A DNA stretch of 64,000 bases from Fragilaria radians (Eukaryota; Bacillariophyta; Fragilariophyceae; Fragilariales; Fragilariaceae), in NCBI GenBank assembly GCA_900642245.1, contig CAAAJI010000007.1:572235-636234 (forward strand), written 5' to 3'. The translations under genes and the position numbers were made by a program. The notes under the pieces were generated by a model. The model was not told the origin of the DNA. It ran no database searches and was given only the letters and a program-made list of their open reading frames with translations. Positions 1 to 11,216 of the stretch are shown piece by piece; within the stretch, counting starts at the first letter, position 1; the number at the start of each line of letters is the position of its first letter.

Positions 1-396
1 CATTTTGCATGTCGACCTACCACCGATAAATCTGATTTCAATTAGAATTTCCGATTAGCACAAACGATGATGCTAGTCAGTTATCAGAGTTCATCAAGAT
101 GCCCGTTAAAACAACCATGAAACAAAAATTTCTTTTTTTCTCATAAACTTAGAGGTAATTGAATTACCTATGTGTCATAAAGCTAAAAGAAGATCCTGAG
201 TCTTGTCCCAATAGAAATCTGTCATGCCTATGCCTTGAATGATATAACCTGAATTTACTACACAACATTTTTACTTGTCACTGGACAGGTACCATAAACA
301 AGTTAATAGCCTTGTTGTTTGCCATTGGAAAGTATGCATGATAAATTCCAAATCAAGTGTAGCATTTGAATTTTTAATGTTTCTTGCATTCTAAGG
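1..396. other. Gene-free left edge
   Basis: AT-rich sequence with no open frame that looks coding and no repeat I can recognise. It ends at the target-site duplication of the adjoining hAT-like element. Confidence 0.5.
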
Positions 397-404
397 ACTA
401 ACAC

Positions 405-801
405 TAGGGAACGGCACTCTAGCTACAGTTCAATTTTACTGTAGCTGTAGCTGTAGCCTACAGCTACAGTAATGCTACACTAGGCTACAGTGAGAATCAA
501 ACACTTAATAGATATTGAACCCACACATTTATTATTAATTTTGAAGCTTAATTTGATTCTGGTTCAACCTCCTCCATAACCTCTTCTTCATCGTGATCGC
601 TGGAAAAACAATTAATTTCTTTGTCGTTTACTTGTTGGAGAAAGTAATCAACTGAAGAAGACACATTTACTGGAGCTGCTTGATTCATCTTAAAATTTGT
701 GGTAAAAAAATTCGTTGTTTGGAGCCGCTGAAACGGCACTGTGGCTACAGCTGGTTTTTACTGTAGCTCTACTGTAGCTACAGCTACAGCGCAGTATCCT
801 A
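405..801. mobile_element. Non-autonomous hAT-like element (MITE), 397 bp
   Basis: The element starts TAGGGAACGGCACTCTAGCT and its other end, read on the opposite strand, starts TAGGATACTGCGCTGTAGCT, an imperfect terminal inverted repeat. It is flanked by a perfect 8-bp direct repeat, ACTAACAC, at 397-404 and 802-809, the target-duplication length typical of hAT transposons. Both ends are packed with TGTAGC/GCTACA hexamers (about 413-491 and 742-790), which resemble clustered subterminal transposase-binding sites. The interior carries a short minus-strand frame (ATG at 688, stop at 548, 46 codons) ending in an acidic run. It is too small to be a transposase and may be a remnant of one. The superfamily assignment rests on end structure and duplication length only. 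Confidence 0.72.
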
Positions 802-809
802 ACTAACAC

Positions 810-1098
810 CAATTAATTGTAAGGATCTAGCATAGATATACCCATTGGCTTTATTGCTTTACATGACATTGTTTCAACATTTGGTATGCTGATGCTAGTG
901 GGATGTAGCCCTGTCACCTATTGAGTCAAGATTTAATTGGGATGTCATAAAGAACGCTATCATAGCCCGCCACTTTGACCTTGCTGCTCGAACCTAACTT
1001 TTGTGATTTGAATAGGAAATGTCAATTCGCAAGAATATGAAGACATTTTCAATTTTTTTGTCTATCATTACTTTGTTCTTTACAGAATAACCAGTTCT
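810..1098. other. Intergenic spacer downstream of the PPR gene
   Basis: AT-rich spacer between the hAT-like element and the stop codon of the minus-strand PPR gene. It probably holds that gene's 3' untranslated region. No other feature was seen. Confidence 0.4.
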
Positions 1099-3201
1099 TT
1101 ATTCAGAATCATTTCTGGGATCATCTTTCCCCTTTGTCCGCGTTTTGAATACAGTTTGGATATCTTTAAGTCGTGGTTGATTTGGTACCCCACGAGTCCA
1201 AGCCTTAGGCAAGCAATGTGTAGATGATATGCTTTCAGCCAATTCTCGAGAATTAAGTAATTCGGCCAAGAACTCGATGTCTGGACTGGCTGATTGAAGG
1301 CGCTGAATGACCAACGAACTTACGTGCCCATGTTCACAGGCGTCATCAAATACATTTTTAAGCAACTTCCGTCGATCTTCCGATGTCCGTTCGGTGTAAC
1401 TCTCCACTACCTTCAGCATGACAGAGAAAACAAATGTATCAAGTTGTAAAGATAAGTTGTATGCATCAAAGAGCATTTCATCATAGGTAATCAAAGCAAT
1501 TTGAAATGATTTGTTGGTAACACCTGCATTGTGGAATTCAAAAAATTTACTGTTCGCAGCTGCATTCAATACGGATGTAAAAGCAACGACGTTGGGTTTC
1601 ATTCTCAAGTCACCAGCAATATACTTTGTTATCATGGTTTCCAAAAGGCTTCGAGCTCTGAATGTTTTGTCTGCACTAGAGTATCTTGACCAAGCTGTTA
1701 TCAGTGAAGTGTAGGTTCTTGCGTCAGGCATTTCCGTTGCTTCAACCTCATTTTCTTCCGAGTATCTGAGAACTTTTCTTAACATAGCTTCGGCCTTTAG
1801 CGCGTTAAAGCTCCGAGAGTACGCTTCCAGAAGCGTTTTCATGGTGATAAAATCAGGTTGCATAACTTTTGACTTGCTCATATCGTCATAAATCTGTTCA
1901 GCGTAGGATCCTGATTCTGGTAAATTACTTTTTACCCAAACGTTTAAAACAGTGTTGAATGTTAACGCTAATTGACTGGACCAAGTAGATTCTAATTCCT
2001 CGGGGTTCATGCACTCTGAACCAAGACAAGGGCTAAATTCTTTGTGTCTTTTTAGTAGAGTCCGCGCTAGTCCTTCTGCTGCAAGAGCCAGTTTGAAACG
2101 GGATTCTAAAGACCTTTGCTGGCTTATTTCGGCTGCGAAACCAGAGAGAACAACATTAAAGCAAATAGAGTCAACGTTACTTACACTTTCGTTCACAATT
2201 TTCTGCAGCAACATCGCTGCTTGTAAGGCGGAACCCCTGTTCTTACTATTAATGATTGCTCTGAAAATCGAAGTGTATATTAAAGCATCAGGAGTAAAAA
2301 TCTGAATATCATTTTTTGTGGGATCTTCAAGATTGTAAGGTTTGCCGAACTTTGCTTCATATTCTTTTTTCTCGTCTTCATGATACTCCATCATACGATC
2401 AAGAAGGAAAAGTGCTCTACTTGATGAATCAGGAGTTCCTGCATTGGCATAAGCATTAGCTACACTAGCGAAGGAGTCTCCATCTGGTTTCGTTGGCCAT
2501 TTTCTGATACTATGATTTTCTATCATTTCTATTAACAATTCTTCCGCATCGTACGCCACATTGGGATCGTTCGTTGCCATTATAGCAATACCTCGGAGGA
2601 TGATGTTATAAATTTCGGTTGTTGGCTGGCATGATTTGAGAGAATGAAGATGACATTTCTCATTAGATTCCTCAAATTTCTCCACGTCGTACATGTATTC
2701 ACTTATCAGCAGCGACAAAAGCTGTTTCATCTGGTCTAGGGACCCAGTGTCGATCAACTTTAGCCATCCATTCATCATGATTTTAAATGGCTCAATATTT
2801 ATCATTGTGTTAGTTCTCGTTCGCTTCTCAAGTAATAAACGATTCAAGAGATCTTGAGCTAATATCATGCTCTCCTTGGATTTACTATTACTTGCATCTT
2901 TAAATAATTGATTCGCCTCAAAATAAAGATTGCTCTTGTGAAGACTACCTGGAGTTGCATTCAGAAACATATTCACCTTATCTCTGAAAGGTAAAGTTGA
3001 GCTGACCCAGAGACGCTTACGCCTGATATAGTCCGTATCATGTGTGCCAGAATCATCATACGATATTCCATCATCAAAGCAAGAGGCGAAAAACCTATAT
3101 TGCGGCAAATGATTGGGATGCAGAACGCCGGCGAACTGCTTAATGAATTGCGATTTTCTCCTTGTGGAGAAAGCAAATCGTGTCAATACGTTGTGGTACA
3201 T
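1099..3201 (-). CDS. Pentatricopeptide repeat (PPR) protein, probably organellar
   Basis: A 700-aa intronless protein starting at an ATG. The first 40 residues are rich in Arg, Lys, Phe and Ser with almost no acidic residues (MYHNVLTRFAFSTRRKSQF...), as in a mitochondrial presequence. The body is helical and contains PPR-like units of about 35 residues with typical openings, for example TFNTVLNVWVKS, PDFITMKTLLEAYSRS, DARTYTSLITAWSRY and PNVVAFTSVLNAAANS. Several carry longer loops, which is common in algal PPR proteins. PPR proteins bind organellar RNA and act in its processing, stability or translation; the RNA target cannot be read from the sequence. No DYW, E or SMR domain was seen. The family is well supported and the location is inferred. 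Confidence 0.85.
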   Translation of the reverse strand: MYHNVLTRFAFSTRRKSQFIKQFAGVLHPNHLPQYRFFASCFDDGISYDDSGTHDTDYIRRKRLWVSSTLPFRDKVNMFLNATPGSLHKSNLYFEANQLFKDASNSKSKESMILAQDLLNRLLLEKRTRTNTMINIEPFKIMMNGWLKLIDTGSLDQMKQLLSLLISEYMYDVEKFEESNEKCHLHSLKSCQPTTEIYNIILRGIAIMATNDPNVAYDAEELLIEMIENHSIRKWPTKPDGDSFASVANAYANAGTPDSSSRALFLLDRMMEYHEDEKKEYEAKFGKPYNLEDPTKNDIQIFTPDALIYTSIFRAIINSKNRGSALQAAMLLQKIVNESVSNVDSICFNVVLSGFAAEISQQRSLESRFKLALAAEGLARTLLKRHKEFSPCLGSECMNPEELESTWSSQLALTFNTVLNVWVKSNLPESGSYAEQIYDDMSKSKVMQPDFITMKTLLEAYSRSFNALKAEAMLRKVLRYSEENEVEATEMPDARTYTSLITAWSRYSSADKTFRARSLLETMITKYIAGDLRMKPNVVAFTSVLNAAANSKFFEFHNAGVTNKSFQIALITYDEMLFDAYNLSLQLDTFVFSVMLKVVESYTERTSEDRRKLLKNVFDDACEHGHVSSLVIQRLQSASPDIEFLAELLNSRELAESISSTHCLPKAWTRGVPNQPRLKDIQTVFKTRTKGKDDPRNDSE

Positions 3202-6200
3202 GTCGTTGAGGAGAGAAATGTCGGAGAAAATGTGTTTGATGAAAACTGAAAACAGCTCATATTACCACTGGTTGCGAAAGGAAACGCTAGTGTAACAAAA
3301 CCTTAATTCTATTTGTGGATGCCGTTGTTGGAAAAATAGAAAACAACTAGGATAGAATTTACAGCAGAGTACCAGTACATCGGCAATCCTATACTTATTT
3401 TTTCTAAACATTCAACCTTTTAAAGGATGGACATCTGGAGGAGTGGATTAAGTTCTAAATGTCCTATCATGAGATTAAATTGTTTGGAAACCTGATACTT
3501 CGAGATTTTGTACCATGCCAAGGTACCAGGGCGGAATGCAAAAGTGGTAGCAGCCATTCTTAATAGTTTTAGAAGTGCTGAGAGGAATCCATGTCCTATT
3601 TCAAGAATATTTTTAATCAAAGAAACATTTCAACGAACTAGGAAGAAGTGCAGTATATTTCATTTTGTATATTTTGTTGAGAATGATAAGACTCACTTTA
3701 GTCAAGAAAATTGAGAATTCGTATGTTGAAATTGAGGGAAACAAATCATTGATAAACTTAATATTTAAGGAATTCAAATATCCCAGTAGGAAAAATGGTA
3801 CAAGCATGGAAGTAAAAAGTACAAGATGGAAATGATTGACACGTGGAATCATGGAAAACTTCAATTGTAATAAGAAATGCACATGAATTCGCGATTGAAT
3901 ACAAGGGCCTTGAGGAATATGGCACTTCATACTTGATTTATGATTTAATTTAGGTTTACGGTTTGCGAGTGGTGCCAACAAATGGTCTATTTGATCCTAA
4001 GGCTAACTCAAGCAACAGAATCAAATTGTTTGGAGTAGACAAACTAGTTTCTATAACCGTCAATATCACGGGGTATAGAGACAAGCAATAAGAAGATTGA
4101 TACCAAATGTGTAACTATAAAAAGAATACATGTAGAGGAATAAAAAACTTGTTTGCCTGGTATCACGTAGTTGCCCTGTGACGAGCTCTGATGGATGAAG
4201 TTGTACAAGGGATCTATTGACAGTATTTAATTGAAACATCTAAATGTTACAAGGTAAATCAGTAAAGATCTCTTTCCTAAGACAAAGGGATTGATGAAAG
4301 TTGATACATTATGGACATCTTTCCTTAAAAAGACTTAATTGGTGAAAAGAATTGCAAGATGGCAGGGTCATGGAGAGACGAAAAGTTGTCAGAACTATGC
4401 AATAGGAAAGTAGGACTTGAAGAATTTTAAGGAGCGCATTTGTAATGGCTCCAAGGATTACAAAGTAGTGTTACATCGTGTTAATGCGAATCAGGAAGAT
4501 ACAAGGATTGAATTAGGATTTGAAATATCAACGAAAAGCACGCTAAATGAGTGGTGAATGATTATTCATCATGCAAGATGATTAGTGAATTAGACCTTCA
4601 GTAATTCTAGTAGAATGGGGGATTTTGGTCATTGAACGTGAGAGTAAACAATAACATATAACAAACATTTGTCTCTCACCTTAGATTTTTGGTGAAGGAA
4701 TAGACCTGATATTCCGCAATCGACGCATTCAAAACGTTTATAATGACGAGGAAATAAGCGATAGTGAAGACAACACCGGGAACACGTAGCGCATATGAGA
4801 ACCAGATTCAAAATGCGTACATGTAAGATGCGAGCTCATCTGATGACCTTAAGCTAAAGGCAAACGTGGCTGCAAAAATACAGAAGATAATGGCAAGGAT
4901 GTTGATTTTTTAAGGGAGAACTTTAGAATATTCTTTTGGTGAAAATGTGGAATTCCTTTGGGAAATCAAGGATCGGGACTAGCTCTTTTAGCAATGACTA
5001 ATGTCCAAAACGTTTTTCCCAAGTTTGAAAGTCTCTTTGGAAAGTTTCTCAAACTCAGAAAACACCTATTGTCTAGAGACATCACCCAGAAGTAAATGAC
5101 TCATCTCTATACCCTGATGAAGATGCTCTACGGTTAGATTCAAAACTAGGTCAAAGTAAAATTATAAACTAATTTAACCTTTGATTCTTTTTAGTCTTGG
5201 TTAACATTGATTCTTCTCAAGAGATCTTATGACACATCTACTATGATTAGGTTCAACATATCACCAAGAGAAGTTTATTTGCAAGCTACAAAGTGTATCT
5301 AATCTTTTTCTCAAGACATTTTCAATGGGTGGTTTTGATGGGTTTTCCAAGCCTCAGAAGGAAGTTAATACATCAGAACATGTAGCACTATGGTGTTGGA
5401 GCTTAGCTTAACATTTCGACCATCGAGAGTGACATATACCTTCATGTTCCGTGAAGGTATGTCAGTGGTTTTAAATGCCTCAGTGTTTTCGAGCATCTTG
5501 AAGAAGAAACGTAATGCAATTGAATATCCTCGTCTAACATATTACGTGTTTCTTATGTCAAGAGTGAAGAAGATGTAAGAGGCAATCTAAAAAGCACATA
5601 AGATTGAGAAGATAAATCGATGGATATATCTTTAGGAAAGCTTGTGGGGAAAGTAATTATATAGCTATTTTGAAGTGAATCATGTGTTTGGCATGTAAAT
5701 TAAAAGAATATACTGTAATGCAGCATATTCTGGTAGTATGGCATTATCTAAATATAGATTTAAACGACTCCTGATGTTTTCAAACGTGCATGTTTTTACA
5801 AGGTATGTAATTACAAAAGAACTCCTTATGACAGTTGTGGATATTTTCATCCCATAGTGTGTGACAAAAGGAAAATACAAATACATTTTTGAGGAGAGTC
5901 TGAGTGTCAGGTGCATTTAAGCATTCTATGTTTATCCATACGGCATGAGACGAGCTATCAGGATATAAAATATCAATGCACTTTTACTTATAAAGCTTGA
6001 CTTTACCATTAAAGAAATAGTAGAAGGCAATATTTGCACTTGAGGGGAAATCATTTGAATTAAAATTCGAAATGTATGCGTAACATTCTTCTGTCAAATC
6101 ATGATGGTCTGAATTTTTTGATCATGTCACACTCCACTTCCTAATATGAATTGAAAACATACGTTGTGCACTCTCCTCATTGAGCTAATCCATAATTTAT

Positions 6201-7122
6201 TAGTGAAATTGTTGGTGGTACTAAAATTGAATCATTCGACATGCCAACCCAGGTATCTGCGATTATCCTAAATTAGCTACTCTGACATTGTATTACTCCT
6301 CTATTTTTTCAATCAGATTAATACAGAATGCTCTCGAGTTTCATCAGGTTCCAGGCACTGTAGCTTCCAATAATCTTTTAGCCGCCTTCTTCTTATTTCA
6401 ATGAATTATAGAGACATTAAAAAAAGAGTAGACAATAAAATAAAGGAAATATCAATGTGAGTAAATAATCAGTATGCAAGTTGTCATTGAAGTGAATGAA
6501 ATGTTGGCAGCTTTGGTTTATTGAATATTTTCCTTCGCCTACAATGGTTATTGTGCACGCTCCTCTATATCTGAGAAAGTTCTGAAACTGACAATTGATG
6601 AATTAAAATTGATGAATTCCTTGATATGCGCCTTGGTTTATGTCATGTTCAACTTGGATTCCTCTAACCGCTAATGCGTTCTGAAATGAAAACAGCATAG
6701 CAGTCAATCATGCCTCGGCAAATTTAGACTACAGCATGGCTTAGCATCCGACGGTTTGGCAATGACAGTGACAGTTCCATTCGTCTAGAGTACCGTTAGT
6801 GCACCCAGTGTAAGTGCTCCAATACATGACTCTCGTTTCCAAGGACTCAACGGATCATACTTTACTTTCTGTGTAAGGTGGCTGGTTGGCTGGCGTACCT
6901 ACACAACAGAAGTAGAAATCTGTACTCGTTTTTTAAATTGCCAATCTACAGTTGGAGACGCATAGCGCCTTGTATAAACATATAGAAATTGTAACTATTC
7001 TTTTTACCACGAACGTAAATAAAGGACAAAAATTCCGGATTTTATGTTTTCAACAGGATTCCCCTTCCCACCAACTCAACTTCCTCTGCATCTCAAGTAA
7101 ATTATTATTTGATAATTGTCCC
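3202..7122. other. Gene-free block of 3.9 kb
   Basis: Only short open frames occur, the longest about 120 codons and none with recognisable features. The plus strand is visibly purine-rich between about 3.6 and 5.0 kb. This could be decayed mobile DNA, but no terminal repeats or transposase motifs were found. The right end must contain the promoter of the membrane RRM gene at 7123. Confidence 0.4.
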
Positions 7123-9037
7123 ATGTCCTCACGATCACGATCGTGCAGAGGATGTCATGAAAAATATTTACTCTTTCTGCTCCCCATCATCATTCTGATC
7201 GAAAGGGTTAATTCGGCTCCTCAATCGTCGCCTTCCAGTTTGGGAGATCAACTGGCGCCTGATTTGTCAACCACTGGGACGGCGTTTCCAACGACTACAC
7301 CAAGTATCACTTTCCATCCCAGCGTCAAGCCTTCTGGTTCTTCAATGCCGTCGTTAGATCCATCGATAGTCCCAACAGAATTCCCAATATCATCGTTTCC
7401 AACCGCAGTCCCGTCAATTCCAGATTCCAAAGTTCCCTCGAACGTACCAATATTGCCACTTCGATCAAGAGCTACCATAACATTTGCACAATATTTCAAA
7501 GTCAATAATGGAAGAACTTTCAATGACACTGAGCAATTAATTTTTTCAAAAGTTATGGAAGGGTATACGGCGAATATTTCTGAATACCCCTCGGACTATA
7601 GGAAAGTGAAAACAGTCTGTTACGTCCAGCTACAACGATTACTTCTTCCAGAAAGAAATCTTGTTCGTCATCGCTTTCTACAAGATGCATTTCCTGGAAG
7701 CAAAACATCAAATCTAGTGGAGTATTATCTAAAATGGATTTCCGACTTCAGTAATGTAACAGATTATCCGAGTCACTTTGCAAGATTCATCGAAGCATCT
7801 TTGAAGGAGCTAACTCGTGATCTACAAAATTCAGGCTTAGGAGTTGTTGATTCCAGTTCACTGATTGAAGTAGTCACAACTCTATCTCCCTCGCTTTCTC
7901 CCTTATCATCCTTGCCTTCTTTTCATCCATCCAAGAATCAAGCGTCTCTTCCTTCTGGTCGCCCACAGTCCTTGCCATCGATGACACAAGCATCTTCATC
8001 TCCTTTCAATTCGTATATTGTTCTTGTCACGGTTTCCCTCTTTAGTGCACTAATACTTGCTCTTGGTGGCTTTTTGATTTTTAAAAGGCTGTGTAAAAAA
8101 TCGGCACTTCCTCAACCCGTTAGTCACGCAGAGCCAATGAGATCATCATTCAACACAGATAACCAAGATAGAGAGATGACGCCAATCACAATATCCCATG
8201 ATATAATATCACCGAGTGAATCACTTCTCTCGCAAAAATCGCTGTTATCGACAGGTTTGTCTCAAGGTCTAGGCTCCGCTGATGAAGTCGACAATACACA
8301 GCTCTTAGCTGATGAATTCGATAAATACAGGGATCAAAGTGTTGAAAAGCTTCGTTCGGATATGCTAAAAAGTATTCCTAGTTCCAATAGCATGATGGAT
8401 CCGAACGTGATCTTGGCATTGAATAATGCACTTAAATTAGCATTCTTCCCAGAATTCGACGATGATGAACCTTGTGATGAGCTTGTTATCGATTCTGTTG
8501 AAGTTAATGCACTTTGCGAGGTTAATGATTTTCTGAAAAGGAATGAGGATGCGAACCTTGAAGCGAGGTAAGTATTTTGAGAAGTAAACGACGAGTACAA
8601 AACAAATAACTAACACATCTGATTCCGTCAGAAAACTTTTCCTTTCGGAAATCATAAGTCGCATAGTTTCCTCTGTTCGGAGCCAACTTGTAGATCCTGC
8701 AGTCGCAACTCGAACTATTCATGAATGTGCCGCATTACTCGGTCTCGAACTTGCATCTGACATTCCTGAGAATACGGTTATCATAACAGGAATGAGGAAA
8801 AATGTTACTAAAGATCACCTAAAAGCCGCGTTCACTGAATTCGGTGATATAGACGAAGTAGCTATTGCACCAGATGCTCGCGGCTTCGGCTTTGTAAGAT
8901 TTTTGTCTACCCACGCAGTTGATCGTACCATGGAGAAATTCCGAGAATATGAAATTGTTGTGCAGGATGTTGCTGTAGGGGTGAAAGTGCTGAAATCAGA
9001 TTTACCCTTTTTTTCCAAAAGTGTCGATGAGGGATAA
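7123..9037 (+). CDS. Single-pass membrane protein with cytosolic RNA-recognition motif
   Basis: Two exons, 7123-8567 and 8632-9037, joined across a 64-nt intron (gtaagt...cag) in phase 2, give 616 aa. ATG 7123 is the only Met before the signal peptide; the open frame reaches further upstream but from a TTG. The order is: signal peptide (core YLLFLLPIIILI, about aa 14-32); Pro-Ser/Thr-rich segment to about aa 110; an extracellular domain of about 150 aa; a second Ser/Pro linker; one transmembrane helix at about aa 296-318, followed by basic residues KRLCKK; an acidic cytosolic region; and a C-terminal RRM from about aa 528. The RRM has RNP2-like VIITGM and RNP1 RGFGFVRF. The RRM continues in frame after the intron, so the fusion does not depend on an assembly join. 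Topology with an outside Ser/Pro domain and an inside RRM is inferred. The function is unknown. An intron-retained transcript would end at the TAA at 8569 and lack the RRM. Confidence 0.85.
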
Positions 9038-11216
9038 TGTAAATTATAGGCTATGATGTTATTGAATCTCCACAATTCAATTTTTTTCTAGAAACAACGT
9101 TTACCTACCTGACTTGCGATTTGTCTCTCTCTCACAATTCACATGTGGATAAAAATACACCATAACAAATTTATATTGAAGAAGCACCATTTTCAACGAC
9201 AATTCCAAAATCATCTCAATCCCATACATCTTTCCCCAGCACCCTCCAGATGTATTGACCTTACTTATCGAAAGCCTACTTACACAATTTACAAGTATCA
9301 CAACGCAGCAGAAAAATCAATAATTGAGAGACAAAAGAAAGACCAGGTTAAAGAGAGACTAACAAATACACGACGGAATCCACTCATGTCATAAATATAA
9401 CGAGTCAATACGTAGCATTTTCATTTGATATGTATTTGTCTACCTATCCAAAATAGTTCGTGTGTAAATTGCAAAGCCATCGAATGAATCATCAAATAAT
9501 GAGATCATGTAGTGCTGTATGTTGAGAATAAGTATTTAGTCGGATTGAAAATATCTTTATAACTATTGCCGCTAATGATTTAGAACTAGATTAAATGCTG
9601 AAGCAAATAAAAAAAATGATGGTCATCCTGTAACATTCCACTTCAAATTGGAATGCTTGGGTTACAAAAACCATGTATATCTTCACCAGGAGCATAGCAA
9701 CGTCTTCATGAAATAAAAAACCAGAATAGCTTTTGATCTTTAGTTCCTCACCTTAATGCTTAAGCTAAGAAAGAAGAAGTTACTGATGATTCTTAGGAAA
9801 GTTCATGAACATAGAGGTTTTAGGTGGCAGGATGCCAGGCTTTCGTATCTCCCCTTAGTCCAGTGTTTTGTTACAATCAAGAACAAACAATAATACTTAG
9901 GCCATACTTTTACAAAAAGTCAATAGCTTTTAGAAATCATGTTTTTGCTTAATCATGTCACTAGTAATCAACCATTTGATCACTTGGCGCAGTCAATCCC
10001 TAATGGTTATCAAGTTGTCCACTACTTGAATTTCGACTTAAGGCATTAATCATGACTAGCCGCAAGAGTTTATGCTACAACCAGTCAAAGAGAAGTTGTA
10101 CTGTTTGAAGAATTAGAATTGAGACAGCCAGGACTGGATTTTCCGCTTGGCCTCAAGGGTCGAGTGCTACAAGATTTGGTATGAAAGAGGTTCAAATATT
10201 TGATTGGAACTTCACTTTTGTATTCGTTTATAAAACCTGAGCTACTCCATCTGCTAAGAAGATGTAAATTATTTGGCAAACCATCAAAATATCCGTGTTT
10301 GAAAATTCTGAATTCCCTAGAACTCATGGAAGCTGACCAATTAATGGGAATTTTATCTACCGAACTAGGTACCAGATTCTCTGCAAGCAGCCTTAAGTTA
10401 AAAGGACACACAATTCTAATGATGATTAAGAAATTAAGATAGAGGAATCCTTTTTCCTGTTTATTTCCCCTTCTTTGTTCAATTAAAGAAGCATGACAAG
10501 GCAATATAACAGGGTAGAAGTTAACTTGTCATCACGAGTTGAAATCATCAAAAATTATAGCTATGTATTTAGGAATTTTCCCTTCCATTATGTTGTCATA
10601 GACGAGGAATTCTTTCAAGGAACTAATGGTTATGGTTTTGCTTTTTGAAGAAAATACATTGAATTGAATGAAAAAGGCAACTATAGATTTCTTATCTAAG
10701 AGTTGAAAGTTTGTCCCATAAATTTGATGAACTGCATAGTTATATCTACTTTCAGAGTCAAGAGAAGGAAAACATGTTGATCCAAAAACGCTAATTCAAT
10801 CTTATGGGACAATCACATATGGCCCTGTACTATGAACTTAATGTGTACCACATTCTGAATTGTAATTCAAGTGTATGAACAGGGAGCACAGATTGTGATC
10901 AATGATCATTGCTTTTCGTCTATTGTATGCAAGTTGTCGTTCTTGGGGAAAGAAGAAATGGTTTGGAATCACAAGGAAATGTTCTTTACTTCTCAATATG
11001 ACCCATGCAACAGCTTTTTCTTAAAGCAAAAAAACAAATCTTGACATGTACTACTTATAATAGGCGATGATACATACTCTCATTGACTTTATTGTCAATT
11101 TAGTACCTGGCAGTATAGTCAGAGCCTTGAGGTTACCACTTACCCCAAGTAAGGGAATTCTTAGGCTCTTGTTAACCTGACCCATACTTGTCATTGACTT
11201 ATTTTGGCTTTTTGAA
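9038..11216. other. Gene-free block of 2.2 kb
   Basis: No supported gene. The longest open frame is 139 codons on the minus strand (10085-10504), with no recognisable motif and no coding-like composition. The last few hundred bases should hold the promoter of the kinase at 11217. No repeats or RNA genes were recognised. Confidence 0.4.

Noticed and set aside
3613..3981. 122-codon minus-strand frame
   Set aside because: No domain, and a Leu/Phe/Ser-rich composition typical of chance frames in AT-rich DNA.
10085..10504. 139-codon minus-strand frame in a gene-free block
   Set aside because: No recognisable motif, composition like the surrounding non-coding DNA, and start not at a convincing context. 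Kept as non-coding.
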